A stretch of DNA of 64,000 bases from a bacterium (GCA_020444065.1 JAHLLQ010000006.1:62001-126000), one strand, 5' to 3'; shown: positions 43,841 through 53,246, counted from the stretch's first letter. Numbers and translations: made by a program. Notes: generated from the letters alone by a model not told the origin.

Positions 43841-44332
43841 ATGCCCACTCCCCCGCCGTCGAATCATCTGCTGCGCGTTGCCGTCTATGGCACTTTGCGC
43901 CAGGGCCATTCGAATCATGTCCGATTCTGCACAGGGTTCTCCGCAGTTCAGGAGATCGAGATACGCGGTCGAGTGGGAGAACTGCGTCCCGGTATTCCAA
44001 TCCTCTCCATACCGCTGCGATTCAACCTGGCCGATGGCACGGCCGATGCCACGAGCGATCTGCAGACGCAGAAGGAGATCGCAGCGACGGTCGATGGCTC
44101 GGAGGAGTGGACCGAGCGATTCGAGCAGGCGGGTAACTGGAATCGAATCCCAGGCGAGCTGTTTTACTTCGCGGACGCATCCCGACGTTTGCCGCCGCTC
44201 GACGGGTTGGAGGGCTTCCGCCCAGGGCGCAACAGCCTGTACCATCGCGTTCTGGCGCCCGTCATGACCGAGGCCGGAATCCGCGTCGCATGGCTGTACG
44301 TCGACGGAGCGACTTCGACAGCGGACGACTGA
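43841..44332 (+). CDS. gamma-glutamylcyclotransferase-like protein (AIG2/GGCT fold)
   Basis: A 163-residue protein of the BtrG/GGACT superfamily. The fold markers are AVYGTLRQGHSNH near the N-terminus (the substrate-pocket loop YGTLRxG) and LDGLEGFRPG..NLYHRV-type segment near residues 124-142, with a Glu of this loop in the position of the family's catalytic acid. Family enzymes make 5-oxoproline from gamma-glutamyl amines or peptides. The central region is shorter than in mammalian GGCT. Single gene between the TPR protein and ettA; role unknown. Confidence 0.85.
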   Translation: MPTPPPSNHLLRVAVYGTLRQGHSNHVRFCTGFSAVQEIEIRGRVGELRPGIPILSIPLRFNLADGTADATSDLQTQKEIAATVDGSEEWTERFEQAGNWNRIPGELFYFADASRRLPPLDGLEGFRPGRNSLYHRVLAPVMTEAGIRVAWLYVDGATSTADD

Positions 44333-44418
44333 TCCATCTCCAACACAAAAACCTTTGCCGCGTCCGGCATGCCTGATGCATGCACACGCCCACAACCAAT
44401 CGAGGAGTCGTCCATCCG

Positions 44419-46095
44419 ATGGCCGAGCAATTCGTTTTTCACATGTATGGTATGAACAAGTATTATGGGCAGAAGCACGTCCTGAAGGACATCGGGCTGA
44501 GCTTCTATCCCGGCGCGAAGATTGGAATCGTCGGCGAAAACGGGTCCGGCAAGTCAACGTTGCTGCGAATCATGGCCGGCGAGGATGACGATTTCCAAGG
44601 ACACGCGGAGCCCACCCGCGGAACGCGCGTCGGTTTCGTTCACCAGGAGCCGGAACTCGATCTCTCGAAGACCGTCCGCGAAAACCTCGAAGAGGCGTTC
44701 GCCGAGACGGTCACGCTCTTGAAGGAATACGAGGACATCACCGAGCGTATGGGCGAGATGGATCCGGACGAAATGGAGAAGGCCATGGATCGCATGGGCG
44801 CTCTCCAGGACAAGATCGAGGCCGTCGACGGATGGGAACTCGACACGCGCCTGCGCATGGCGTCGAACGCGCTCGTGCTGCCGCCGGATGAAATGGTTGT
44901 GGAGAAACTCTCGGGCGGCGAGAGGCGCCGCGTGGCGCTCGCCAAGGCTCTTCTGGAACGTCCGGAGTTATTGCTGCTCGACGAGCCCACAAACCACCTG
45001 GATGCCGAGACGATCGATTGGCTCGAAGAGCAGTTGGTCAATTATCCCGGCACGGTGATCATCTCGACGCACGATCGCTACTTCCTCGACAACATCACCA
45101 AATGGATCCTGGAGCTCGAAGGCGGGCATGGCATTCCATTCGAGGGCAACTACTCCTCCTGGCTGCAGCAGAAGCTCGACTATCTCGCGAAGCAGGAGAA
45201 GAAAGCCACGGGCCGCCGCAAGTCCCTCGATCGCGAGTTGAAGTGGATGCACATGAGCACGGCGGATCGTCACCAGATGAGCCACGCGCGTATCAAGGAA
45301 TACGAACAACTCGTCGCCGCGGAAGCTGCCGCCAGCAAGGAAGATTCGGGCGCGATTCAAATCGCTCCAGCCCCGCATCTGGGCGACCAGGTCATCGAAT
45401 TCAAGGGCGTTACGAAAGGCTACAATGGCCAGAATCTGATGGAGGACACGTCGTTCTCCATTCCGAAGGGCGCGATCGTAGGCATCATCGGTCCGAACGG
45501 AACCGGCAAGACAACGATGTTCCGAATGATCACTGGCCAGGAGAAACCGGAATCCGGCGAGATCGTCGTTGGACCGACAGTGCAACTCGCCCACGTCGAC
45601 CAGCACCGGACAGATCTTGAAAGCGATCGAACCGTCTTCGAAGAAATCACCGGCGGTGCCGACGATATCGAGTTCGGCAAAATCCGCATCGCGTCACGAA
45701 GTTACGTGGCCCGATTTGCCTTCCGCGGTGGCGATCAGCAGAAGAAGGTCGGCAACCTCTCCGGTGGCGAACGCAATCGTGTTCACCTGGCAAAACTGCT
45801 GAAGGCCGGCGGCAATGTGTTGTTGCTCGACGAACCGACGAACGACCTGGACGTCGGCACGCTGCGACTGCTTGAGGATGCGATCTCCGAATTCGCCGGG
45901 TGTGTGCTGGTCATCAGCCACGATCGCTTCTTCCTGAACCGCATCTGTACGCACCTGCTCGTTTTCGAGGGCGATGCCACCGTGCGCTGGTTCCCAGGCA
46001 ACTACGAGGAATACGAAGCGATTCGCCGCAAAGAAATCGGCGACGCCGCGTTCGAGAATCGCCGCGCGCGGTACCGCAAGCTGCCGCACCTTTGA
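44419..46095 (+). CDS. ettA: energy-dependent translational throttle protein EttA (ABC-F)
   Basis: A 558-residue twin-ATPase (Escherichia coli EttA has 555). The start at 44419 (MAEQFVFHMYGMNKYYG) matches family N-termini. Walker A1 is GENGSGKS (39-46), signature LSGGERRRVAL, Walker B LLLLDEPTNHLD; the second domain has GPNGTGKT, LSGGERNR and LLLDEPTNDLD. The arm region between motifs (ITERMGEMDPDEMEKAMDRM) is the EttA-specific ribosome-contacting insertion, and no C-terminal coiled coil follows, unlike Uup. It regulates the first step of translation according to ATP/ADP. Ends at a bidirectional terminator. Confidence 0.97.
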   Translation: MAEQFVFHMYGMNKYYGQKHVLKDIGLSFYPGAKIGIVGENGSGKSTLLRIMAGEDDDFQGHAEPTRGTRVGFVHQEPELDLSKTVRENLEEAFAETVTLLKEYEDITERMGEMDPDEMEKAMDRMGALQDKIEAVDGWELDTRLRMASNALVLPPDEMVVEKLSGGERRRVALAKALLERPELLLLDEPTNHLDAETIDWLEEQLVNYPGTVIISTHDRYFLDNITKWILELEGGHGIPFEGNYSSWLQQKLDYLAKQEKKATGRRKSLDRELKWMHMSTADRHQMSHARIKEYEQLVAAEAAASKEDSGAIQIAPAPHLGDQVIEFKGVTKGYNGQNLMEDTSFSIPKGAIVGIIGPNGTGKTTMFRMITGQEKPESGEIVVGPTVQLAHVDQHRTDLESDRTVFEEITGGADDIEFGKIRIASRSYVARFAFRGGDQQKKVGNLSGGERNRVHLAKLLKAGGNVLLLDEPTNDLDVGTLRLLEDAISEFAGCVLVISHDRFFLNRICTHLLVFEGDATVRWFPGNYEEYEAIRRKEIGDAAFENRRARYRKLPHL

Positions 46096-46115
46096 TCGCA
46101 GGAGACGAAAGTCTC

Positions 46116-46168
46116 TAAAAGACACGAGGCGCAGAGGGCTAATTCCCCTCCGCGCCTCGTCTTTTCTT
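46116..46168. terminator. bidirectional terminator between ettA and ypdA
   Basis: An inverted repeat with arms AAAAGAC[AC]GAGGCGC... (46117-46138) and ...GCGCCTCGTCTTTT (46145-46165), imperfect by a bulge. Flanking A- and T-runs make it work on both strands, as suits two convergent genes. Confidence 0.85.
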
Positions 46169-46182
46169 ATTGGCAGAATTCG

Positions 46183-47178
46183 TTACCTGGCAGCCAGTTC
46201 CCCCTGCTGCAGGCCCTTCAGGATCATATCGCCGTGGTGGCGCGAGTTTTCGATGAAGACGTGCCCGCTGACGTTGCCGGCGATGATCGTGCCGGCGATG
46301 AAGAGACCCGGGACGTTCGTCTCGAGCGTTTCGGGATCGTGCTTCGGAATGTTGGTGCCTTCCTCGATTTCGATGCCCATGTTGCGAAGAAAACCGGCTG
46401 GCGGATCGTAACCTGTCTGGCAGATCACGAAGTCGTTGGCGATGTCGAAGTCCTTGCCCGTGGACGTGTCGCGAAGCGTCACCGTTCCCCAATCGATCCG
46501 GGCGATCTCTGTTCCCATGTATCCCTTGATCTCGTCATTCTTGATTCGATTCTCGATATCTGGACGAATCCAATACTTGATCCCATAGCCGCGCAATTCC
46601 GGCCGGCGATACGACAGCGATACGTTGGCGCCGGAACGATACAACTCCAGTGCCGTCTCAATCGCCGAGTTGCGCCCGCCCACGATAAGTACCTCGGTAC
46701 CCGCGTATGGATGCGCCTCCTTGAAGTGATGCGTAACCTTTGGCAGATCCTCGCCCGGAACATTCAGTTGCCGGGGATTGTCAAATGCACCGCAGGCAAC
46801 CACGACCGAGCGAGCTTCGACAGTCTCGGGCTCCAGGCCTCGTTGCCGAATCTGAACCTCAAAGGAGCCACCCTGCGTCTTGCTGACCTTCTCAACGGTT
46901 GTGAAGGTCTGGAGCGGAATATCGCGATCTTGGGCGAAGCGAGTCAGGTAGTTCAAGTACTGCCGCCGGCTCGGCTTTTCCTCGGTAATGGTCAGCGGAA
47001 ACCCGTCAATCTCGAGAAGCTCGCGGGTGGAGAAGAACTGCATGAATGTCGGATACTCACTAATATGCTGTGCGATTGCGCCCTTGTCGGCCACAAGCAC
47101 GCTGAGTCCTTCCTTCTTGAGGGTATTGGCAACGGCCAGACCTGCGGGTCCGGCCCCGATAATCAATGTGTCCAGCAC
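46183..47178 (-). CDS. ypdA: YpdA-type FAD-dependent disulfide reductase
   Basis: A 331-residue flavoprotein. The FAD-binding motif is GAGPAGLAVAN (8-18), and the NAD(P)H-binding Rossmann motif is VGGRNSAIETALEL (about 167-180). LSYRRPELRGYGIKYWIRPD is characteristic of YpdA/Bdr, which recycles bacillithiol disulfide in Bacillota. There is no CxxC pair, as expected for this group. Whether the organism makes bacillithiol is not shown here. The gene diverges (203-bp gap) from a secreted thioredoxin-fold protein and ends at the shared terminator with ettA. Confidence 0.93.
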   Translation of the reverse strand: MLDTLIIGAGPAGLAVANTLKKEGLSVLVADKGAIAQHISEYPTFMQFFSTRELLEIDGFPLTITEEKPSRRQYLNYLTRFAQDRDIPLQTFTTVEKVSKTQGGSFEVQIRQRGLEPETVEARSVVVACGAFDNPRQLNVPGEDLPKVTHHFKEAHPYAGTEVLIVGGRNSAIETALELYRSGANVSLSYRRPELRGYGIKYWIRPDIENRIKNDEIKGYMGTEIARIDWGTVTLRDTSTGKDFDIANDFVICQTGYDPPAGFLRNMGIEIEEGTNIPKHDPETLETNVPGLFIAGTIIAGNVSGHVFIENSRHHGDMILKGLQQGELAAR

Positions 47179-47381
47179 GATTCATAGACTCCTGTTAGCA
47201 CTTGATATGGGTGCGGTTCTGGAATACTCCTTGGAGAGAAAAGCGGAACGGCTTGCTCATTCCGTATTTTCCATGGGGGGTTCATGCAAACTCCTTGCCG
47301 CCCGGTGCCAGCCTCGGGCAGCATACTGTCTTGGGTCGTTGCTCGGCCACCCCCAATTACATGCAAAGAGTGGGATACTCC

Positions 47382-49163
47382 ATGATTGAATCGACTGTCT
47401 TTACACGACATCTCCGAATGCTGCTGCTGGGGCTGCTTCTGGTGCCCGTGGCAGTGCGCGCCCAGACCTTCGTGATCGAGTCCGACTCCCGCGGCCAGAA
47501 CTCGGACCGCTTCCAGATTACCAGCGGCAGTTGGGTGCCCAGCGACGTCAAGAGCCGGGCGAGCTACCTCGGCGCGACAGCCGTGGCTTTGAAGATGGAA
47601 AGTCAGACTGGCGCGGTTCGTTTCAACCCACTTATCAAGTACGGTGGCGACTACCAGATCGAAATGACCTGGCCGACTCGATCCAACGTAACCGGCGCTA
47701 TTGCGAAGGTAACGGTCAATGGAACAGAGCTGGCCTCCGTGCCACTGACAATGGATTCGACCAATGCCGATAATTGGTTCTCCCTGGGCCTATTCCCCCT
47801 GACTGAGGGCGAAGGTACAATGATCGATCTCGTTGTGCCCAATGAGGCAAAGGCCGCGCACGACGATAGTCCGATGGCAGTCTACGCCGACGGCGTTCGC
47901 TTTCGCGCCGTCCAAGCCGGATCGCTCCCCACCGACGCCGTGACCGAGGAGAATCCCTTCGAACGCGCCACGTCCTCGGAACCCGCTGGTGGCGCTTCGC
48001 CATTCGATTCACCTCCGCCAAGCGATACCATGGGCTCGGCGGCTGTGAGCTCGGCGGATAGCCCCTTTGAAAATCCGCCGGCAGCCGACAATTCAGCTTC
48101 GACATTCTCAAGCCCCCCAACGAGTTCCAGTGACAGCCCGTTTGCCAATCCTCCGGCTGAAGACCCGTTCACCGCTTCCAGCAGCGCCCCGAGCGCCGAG
48201 GATCCCTTCGGCGGTTCCGGCGGACAGAGTCTCCCGTTTGGCGACGGCACGGGCGGAGCCCAGAGCGAGGGAATCTTCGGCTCGAACGTGGAGTTCCAGT
48301 CTTCGGGCGGTTCCGAAATCCTTGAATTTCAGGGTGGAGAGGGTGAACAGGAAGGCTTTGCTGCTCCTCCGACTTCCGGGACGGCCGCTGCATCCTCTTC
48401 GTCGGGTTCGTTCGCCGATCCGTTCGCCACAGAGGCAGGCGCCTCCGATCCGTTCGCAGGCTCGTCGACCTCTACGGCTTCCAGCAACGATCCGTTCACG
48501 GGCGGCACGCGAGCCTCTTGGGATCCATTCGGCAGCGGTGGTGATTCCGGGGCTTCCTCGTCCTCAGGATCGACCTCGATGAATGAATACGGCAGCGCCT
48601 CGCTCCCCGAATCTTCGACCGGCAGCCCGTTCGGCACGCCTCCGTCCGATTTCGGCGGCTCCGGCGGATTTGCAGCCTCGACACCGCCCTCCAACACCGC
48701 AGCTTCGAACATCGCTCGCAGCCAGGACCTGAGGAACTTCGCCTCGACGATGGAGAGCGAAGATGCGGAACCTGTCTTTGTCGATTACTCGGCCAGCCAG
48801 CCGAAGGCCGAGCCGACACCGGCGCCTGCCGGCGACATCGATTGGCTGTACGACCTGGACAAGGCCATGGAAGTGGCTCGCGAGCAGGGCAAACCCATCC
48901 TGGTCGTCTTCCTGGGCTCCAACAAGCAGAGCGAGACGTTCGAGAACGAAGTTCTTGCGGATGCGGACGCGGTGGACCTGATCAACAAGTTCATCCCCGT
49001 TCAGTTGGACTTCCAACTGGATAATGCCCTGGCCCGTAAATACAATGTTCCCAGCTCTCCGTACGCGGTTGTTCTCAATAAGTTTGGTTACACCAAGAGC
49101 CACGTTTCGATGATGACGGATACGCGGCGTTTCAATCGAGCCCTGACCCGACTGACGGACTGA
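47382..49163 (+). CDS. secreted golvesin-like / xPF-repeat / thioredoxin-fold protein
   Basis: The ATG at 47382 (MIESTVFTRHL) gives 593 residues; a start 21 bp earlier is possible. The signal peptide ends at VRAQT. Residues about 29-170 resemble the golvesin C-terminal module (YGGDYQIEMTWP, ending YADGVRFRAV). Residues about 185-440 are low-complexity Ser/Ala/Gly/Pro with 12 short xPF motifs (NPF, SPF, DPF, LPF). Residues about 485-593 are a thioredoxin-like fold (KPILVVFLGSNKQSETF, then PSSPYAVVLNKFGY with cis-Pro-like end), but the CxxC position has SNKQS, so it cannot be a disulfide oxidoreductase. Partner or chaperone role more likely. Function unknown. Confidence 0.83.
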   Translation: MIESTVFTRHLRMLLLGLLLVPVAVRAQTFVIESDSRGQNSDRFQITSGSWVPSDVKSRASYLGATAVALKMESQTGAVRFNPLIKYGGDYQIEMTWPTRSNVTGAIAKVTVNGTELASVPLTMDSTNADNWFSLGLFPLTEGEGTMIDLVVPNEAKAAHDDSPMAVYADGVRFRAVQAGSLPTDAVTEENPFERATSSEPAGGASPFDSPPPSDTMGSAAVSSADSPFENPPAADNSASTFSSPPTSSSDSPFANPPAEDPFTASSSAPSAEDPFGGSGGQSLPFGDGTGGAQSEGIFGSNVEFQSSGGSEILEFQGGEGEQEGFAAPPTSGTAAASSSSGSFADPFATEAGASDPFAGSSTSTASSNDPFTGGTRASWDPFGSGGDSGASSSSGSTSMNEYGSASLPESSTGSPFGTPPSDFGGSGGFAASTPPSNTAASNIARSQDLRNFASTMESEDAEPVFVDYSASQPKAEPTPAPAGDIDWLYDLDKAMEVAREQGKPILVVFLGSNKQSETFENEVLADADAVDLINKFIPVQLDFQLDNALARKYNVPSSPYAVVLNKFGYTKSHVSMMTDTRRFNRALTRLTD

Positions 49164-49207
49164 ACGCCCGGACGGCAGGATCGGTAGCTTGATCGCTTTG
49201 AATCGAG

Positions 49208-49244
49208 ATTCCCGCGGGCGCCACGAACGCTCGCGGGAATTTTG
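49208..49244 (+). terminator. terminator after the thioredoxin-fold protein gene
   Basis: A 13-bp stem (ATTCCCGCGGGCG from 49208, pairing with CGCTCGCGGGAAT ending 49240, one G-U) with a 7-nt loop, followed by TTTTG, 44 bp past the stop. Confidence 0.87.
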
Positions 49245-49384
49245 AGGTCCAGTAGGAATCTCCAGGAGGCGAAAGCGATTGGGCTTGAGATTGTCCCGGG
49301 CAGCCGGGCAAACCCTTCGCCTCACGGAGAAACGAGCAGGGCCTTCGGTGCCCCAACGAGTTCTTCACCCAAGGAGTCATTCAG

Positions 49385-50128
49385 ATGTCCGGCCACAGTA
49401 AATGGCATTCCATTAAGCACAAGAAAGCCGCGGTCGACGCGAAGCGCGGCAAGCTGTTCACTCGCGTCATCAAGGAGCTTCAGATCGCCGCCCGCCTGGG
49501 CGGAAGCGATCCCGGCGGGAACCCGCGACTGCGCACTGCCATCCAGTCCGCAAAAGATGTCAACATGCCCAAGGACACAATGGAGCGCGCCATCAAGAAA
49601 GGCGCCGGTGAACTGGAAGGCTCGTCCTACGAAGAGATCCTCTACGAAGGTTATGCTCCGGGCGGCGTCGCGGTAATGGTCGAAGTCACTACCGACAATC
49701 GCAATCGCGCAGCTTCGGAGATTCGCCACACCTTCACGAAATACGGTGGGAACCTTGGGAACTCGGGCTGTGTCAGCTATCTGTTCGAGCGCAAGGGCGT
49801 TATCGAAGCGGAATGCGAAGACGACGACAAGGTGATGGAGGCGGCCCTCGAAGCCGGGGCGGAAGACATCGAGAGCGAAGAGGGGTTCCACGAGATCACG
49901 ACGAATCCGGACGACGTCCAGGATGTTCGTGAGGGTATGGAAGCGGCCGGCATCAAGGTCACGAGCTCCGGCATTCGCCAGATCCCGACGAACACGGTTA
50001 CCCTTGAACTGAAGGACGCGCAGAGCTGCCTGAAGCTCATCGGCGCCCTGGAAGACAACGATGACGTCGATGAGGTCTACGCCAACCACGACATTCCGGA
50101 CGAAATTTCAGAGCAGTTGGAAGACTGA
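49385..50128 (+). CDS. yebC: YebC/PmpR family regulator / translation factor
   Basis: A 247-residue protein beginning MSGHSKWHSIKHKKAAVDAK, the invariant start of the family. Further markers are GGNPRLRTAIQSAKDVNMPKD (helical domain 1), YEGYAPGGVAVMVEVTTDNRNRA (domain 2) and NSGCVSYLFERKG. Family members were described as DNA-binding regulators and more recently as factors that relieve ribosome stalling at proline-rich stretches; which applies here is open, though the window does encode many Pro-rich proteins. SD not strong (GGAGTCATTCAG). Single-gene unit ending at a strong terminator. Confidence 0.97.
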   Translation: MSGHSKWHSIKHKKAAVDAKRGKLFTRVIKELQIAARLGGSDPGGNPRLRTAIQSAKDVNMPKDTMERAIKKGAGELEGSSYEEILYEGYAPGGVAVMVEVTTDNRNRAASEIRHTFTKYGGNLGNSGCVSYLFERKGVIEAECEDDDKVMEAALEAGAEDIESEEGFHEITTNPDDVQDVREGMEAAGIKVTSSGIRQIPTNTVTLELKDAQSCLKLIGALEDNDDVDEVYANHDIPDEISEQLED

Positions 50129-50156
50129 TCCCGAACACACTTCCGCCAACGAAATC

Positions 50157-50195
50157 GGGGCTTCCAGCGATCTGCTGGAAGCCCCACTTGTTTTG
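50157..50195 (+). terminator. terminator of yebC
   Basis: A perfect 12-bp stem (GGGGCTTCCAGC at 50157-50168, complement at 50174-50185), 5-nt loop, followed by ACTTGTTTTG. Lies between convergent genes, 28 bp after yebC. Confidence 0.88.
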
Positions 50196-50218
50196 CTTCG
50201 TTCGATTCCGAGGGCTGA

Positions 50219-52120
50219 CTACTCGGCCACTGCCTCGACGGGTTCCGGCGTGCGGTAGTTCGTCGCCCGGATGCCGTACCAGCCGTCCGCATTCAAAACG
50301 GTTGCGGAAGAGGAAGTCTCCAGGAAGTCCACGCGCTGGGCCACTGGGGCGAGGCGCTGCAGGATCGAGAAGACCTTCGTGAGTTCCTTCGGCGCGTCGG
50401 GCTGGGCTCCGATGAAGGCACCGGCCATTCCCATCATTCCGAACATCTGGCCGAGTTCCTGACCGAGGCCGGAGAGGTCCTTGAACGTCATCTTGGTGAC
50501 TTCACCCTTGGGATGGACGCCCTGCTTCTGGAAGCGCTCGTTCTTAAGGACACTGTCGTGCTCGCCCGCCGCGGTCTTCAGCGAAAGGGCAATGGCGCGC
50601 TCCGAGGAGCCGATGAAGAGGCGGTCGCCCTTGACGCCGATCACCGGGCGGATGAATGCGGCGACGACCGGGTGGGTCACGAGTTCGAACTCCTCGCCCA
50701 ACTGCGTGGCAGGCATTCTCATCAGATTCTGGCCTGTCTGTTGGGCAGCCAACTGATCGAGCATAGTGACTGCCTTCTCGATCATCTCACGGGCCTTGTC
50801 GGCATTCTTGACGCGAATGATAGTGGCGCCGTCTCCGGTCGCCATTCCGGGGATCGAGAAGCTGACCGAGTCGGTGGTAATCCAGCTCAGAAGATCGTCT
50901 TCGATGCTGAAACCAACCTGGGTAAGCTGCTGATCGAATTGCGCCAATCCCTGCTCGCCGTTGGGGATCTCTTCAGCGACGATCTCGCGAACGCCGGTGT
51001 ACAAGGCATTCAGATCGCAGCCGGCGGAAACGCTGAAGCTGGTTGCTTCGACTGGGATGTACTCGCTCCAATTGGGAACGGGGTCCACAGTACCAAGCAT
51101 CTTGTAGACGAGAGTGTCCTTCGCGTCGTCGCCCAGGTAGGCGTAGGACTCGCCAATAACCTTGTAGCCATCGATGTGGACGACTTCGGCTGTGCGATCG
51201 AGCGAACGCATCTCGCGGAAGGTCAGTTCCATGATGGTCGTCACAGTCATCAGTTCCTGAGAATCGTTTTCGCCCGCCTGCTCTTTCGCCATTTCAAGCG
51301 CCGGCACAATCGCGCCTTCAAGGGCATCGGCCATGCGATCCATATCAAAGTAGACGTACTTGATGCCCTGCTTGGGAAGGTCCTTGAACGCAGACTGATA
51401 GCGCTCCGAGGCGATCAGGGATTCCTCCGCGCCGCCTTTGTCCATATTCTCGAAGATTTCCTTCAGAAGCGTCTCGTGCAGCGAGAAGGCCAGGACGTTT
51501 CCGTGGCGCCCAACGCCGAACTTGATGATGCTCGTGCCATCGACCTGGACGTCTGCGAACGTGTACTGAGCTTTGCCGACTGTTTCGTCCTCGAGAACCA
51601 TGTTCTCCCCGGACATGCTATCGATGTACTCGAGGATCCCCCGCATCGCCTTGTAGTTGGAGTCCACTTTGGCGGGATCCGAATCGAAGAGCCAAACCTC
51701 TTCCGGCGGACCAACGTTCACGTTCTCTCCGTTGACGTTGATGGACTTCCCTTCCATGTAGCGCATCGTGTAGATCATCCGGCCGCCGACCAGCGATTCC
51801 CAATCAACGGCAGTGACGGTGTCGATGGCCTCGTCGATCTTCTGCTGAGCCATGGCGCGCTGCTCGGGATCTTCGACGGAACCCATCAGCAAGCTGAACA
51901 GGTCCTGAAGGACGCCGGCATTCTGCACATCTGTCCAGACGTTGCCCCAGTAGTCCTTCACGAAATCGGCTTGGTCAGTGTCTTCGGCATAGACCATGAA
52001 AAACACCGATTCGGGGATGGAATTGGTCAGTTCGTTTTTCGGTGCGCCACCAATGGCCCACGCGGGCAACAGAACCGCCATCAACAGGAGCAAGTGGGTG
52101 AACTTCGCGGTCCCTTTCAT
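50219..52120 (-). CDS. secreted protein, DUF3352-like
   Basis: A 633-residue protein with signal peptide (about 1-26, cut near AIGGAPK). The beginning of the mature part (SIPESVFFMVYAEDTDQADFVKDYW) and alternating 'sum over exposed strands' pattern, with DLSGLGQELGQM and FLETSSSATVLNADGWYGI near the end, resemble DUF3352 proteins (frequent in Planctomycetes and Cyanobacteria); the match is from memory. It has no enzyme motif and no cysteine pair besides one Cys (GCDLNALY). Its ATG has SD GAGGAG in the divergent 267-bp region before tlyA. Function unknown. Confidence 0.75.
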   Translation of the reverse strand: MKGTAKFTHLLLLMAVLLPAWAIGGAPKNELTNSIPESVFFMVYAEDTDQADFVKDYWGNVWTDVQNAGVLQDLFSLLMGSVEDPEQRAMAQQKIDEAIDTVTAVDWESLVGGRMIYTMRYMEGKSINVNGENVNVGPPEEVWLFDSDPAKVDSNYKAMRGILEYIDSMSGENMVLEDETVGKAQYTFADVQVDGTSIIKFGVGRHGNVLAFSLHETLLKEIFENMDKGGAEESLIASERYQSAFKDLPKQGIKYVYFDMDRMADALEGAIVPALEMAKEQAGENDSQELMTVTTIMELTFREMRSLDRTAEVVHIDGYKVIGESYAYLGDDAKDTLVYKMLGTVDPVPNWSEYIPVEATSFSVSAGCDLNALYTGVREIVAEEIPNGEQGLAQFDQQLTQVGFSIEDDLLSWITTDSVSFSIPGMATGDGATIIRVKNADKAREMIEKAVTMLDQLAAQQTGQNLMRMPATQLGEEFELVTHPVVAAFIRPVIGVKGDRLFIGSSERAIALSLKTAAGEHDSVLKNERFQKQGVHPKGEVTKMTFKDLSGLGQELGQMFGMMGMAGAFIGAQPDAPKELTKVFSILQRLAPVAQRVDFLETSSSATVLNADGWYGIRATNYRTPEPVEAVAE

Positions 52121-52387
52121 GATTGTGACTCCTCTTCGCCGGGATTCTCAGGGGCTCGTTGGACCCCTCCCTGGGTTTTTGGGTCGTCCGCCGGATCTTG
52201 CCGGAAATTCGGAGCGGTTGGCGGTTCGACCTTTCACTGTCTCTTACGCACTCCCCAACGATTCCTTCATTGGGCGCCATTCAAACTTCTCGGATCGAAG
52301 TCCAGTCCGATCAGTGGTTATTGGCAACCCTTCGGGATGGACTTCAACCGCCGCGGGACGCAAGGTTGAAGGTTGATTGAACGGGAC

Positions 52388-53200
52388 ATGAGGACCATGG
52401 CGAAGATCCCCAAACAGCGTGTCGATGAACTGCTCGTTGAACAGGGCCTCGCCGGCGATCTGGCGGAGGCTGCCGGTCTCGTTCGCGCCGGTCGTGTGCA
52501 TGGGGCGGATCGGCGCTACGAGAAGCCTGGAGAGTCGGTGCGTACAAATGTCAAACTTTCAGTCAAAGGGCGTGAGCATCCCTATGTGGGCCGCGGAGGA
52601 CTGAAGCTGGCGGGAGCACTCGACCGATTTGGCATCGAACCGACTGAACGCGCCTGCCTGGACCTGGGAGCCAGCACGGGAGGATTCACCGATTGCCTGC
52701 TGCAGCGCGGCGCACGGGGGGTGCTCGCCATCGATGTCGGGCGCGGGCAGTTGCACGAACGACTTATTCGAGATCCACGCGTCACCAGCCGAGAGCAGAC
52801 GCACCTGAAAGACCTGAAGGCTGCCGACATGCCTCCGGAACTGTCGCTGGTCGTGGCAGATCTGTCGTTCATCTCGCTGCGAGCTTGCATTCCGATGATC
52901 TCAGCGCTCCTACCGGAAGGCTGCGAAGCCATTCTCCTGGTCAAACCCCAGTTCGAACTGCCGCCGGGTGATGTCCCCGAGGGCGGTGTCGTGACCGATG
53001 AGGCGCCTCGACGGAAGGCCGTCGAGGAGGTACTGGGGGCCGCGCTCGAACAGAGATTTGTGCTTCTGGGGGCTGCCGCGTCGCCAGTGGCCGGCGCGGA
53101 CGGAAATCGCGAGTTCTTCGTCTACTTGAAGAAGCCAAGGGGCGGCGAAAGTGGCCCGGGCTTCGCTGTTGACGATATCCTGGCGGACGCTTTCAACTGA
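52388..53200 (+). CDS. tlyA: TlyA-family RNA 2'-O-methyltransferase
   Basis: About 270 residues; an S4 RNA-binding domain (QRVDELLVEQGLAG and VRAGRVHGADR, about 10-70) is followed by an FtsJ-like SAM methyltransferase: CLDLGASTGGFTDCLLQRGA (SAM site), AIDVGRGQLHERL, ADLSFISLRACIPM and LLVKPQFEL, with Lys and Glu residues of the K-D-K-E tetrad visible (VGRGGLKL, PQFE). In mycobacteria TlyA methylates 16S and 23S rRNA (2'-O) and gives capreomycin sensitivity. Start is uncertain between 52388 and 52397, because GAGGA is only 2 nt before the second ATG. First gene of a plus-strand series with the TPR lipoprotein. Confidence 0.93.
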   Translation: MRTMAKIPKQRVDELLVEQGLAGDLAEAAGLVRAGRVHGADRRYEKPGESVRTNVKLSVKGREHPYVGRGGLKLAGALDRFGIEPTERACLDLGASTGGFTDCLLQRGARGVLAIDVGRGQLHERLIRDPRVTSREQTHLKDLKAADMPPELSLVVADLSFISLRACIPMISALLPEGCEAILLVKPQFELPPGDVPEGGVVTDEAPRRKAVEEVLGAALEQRFVLLGAAASPVAGADGNREFFVYLKKPRGGESGPGFAVDDILADAFN

Positions 53201-53246
53201 ACGGGCGGCATCGTCGCCAGTAAAAATACGCAACGATTGGATGGAA

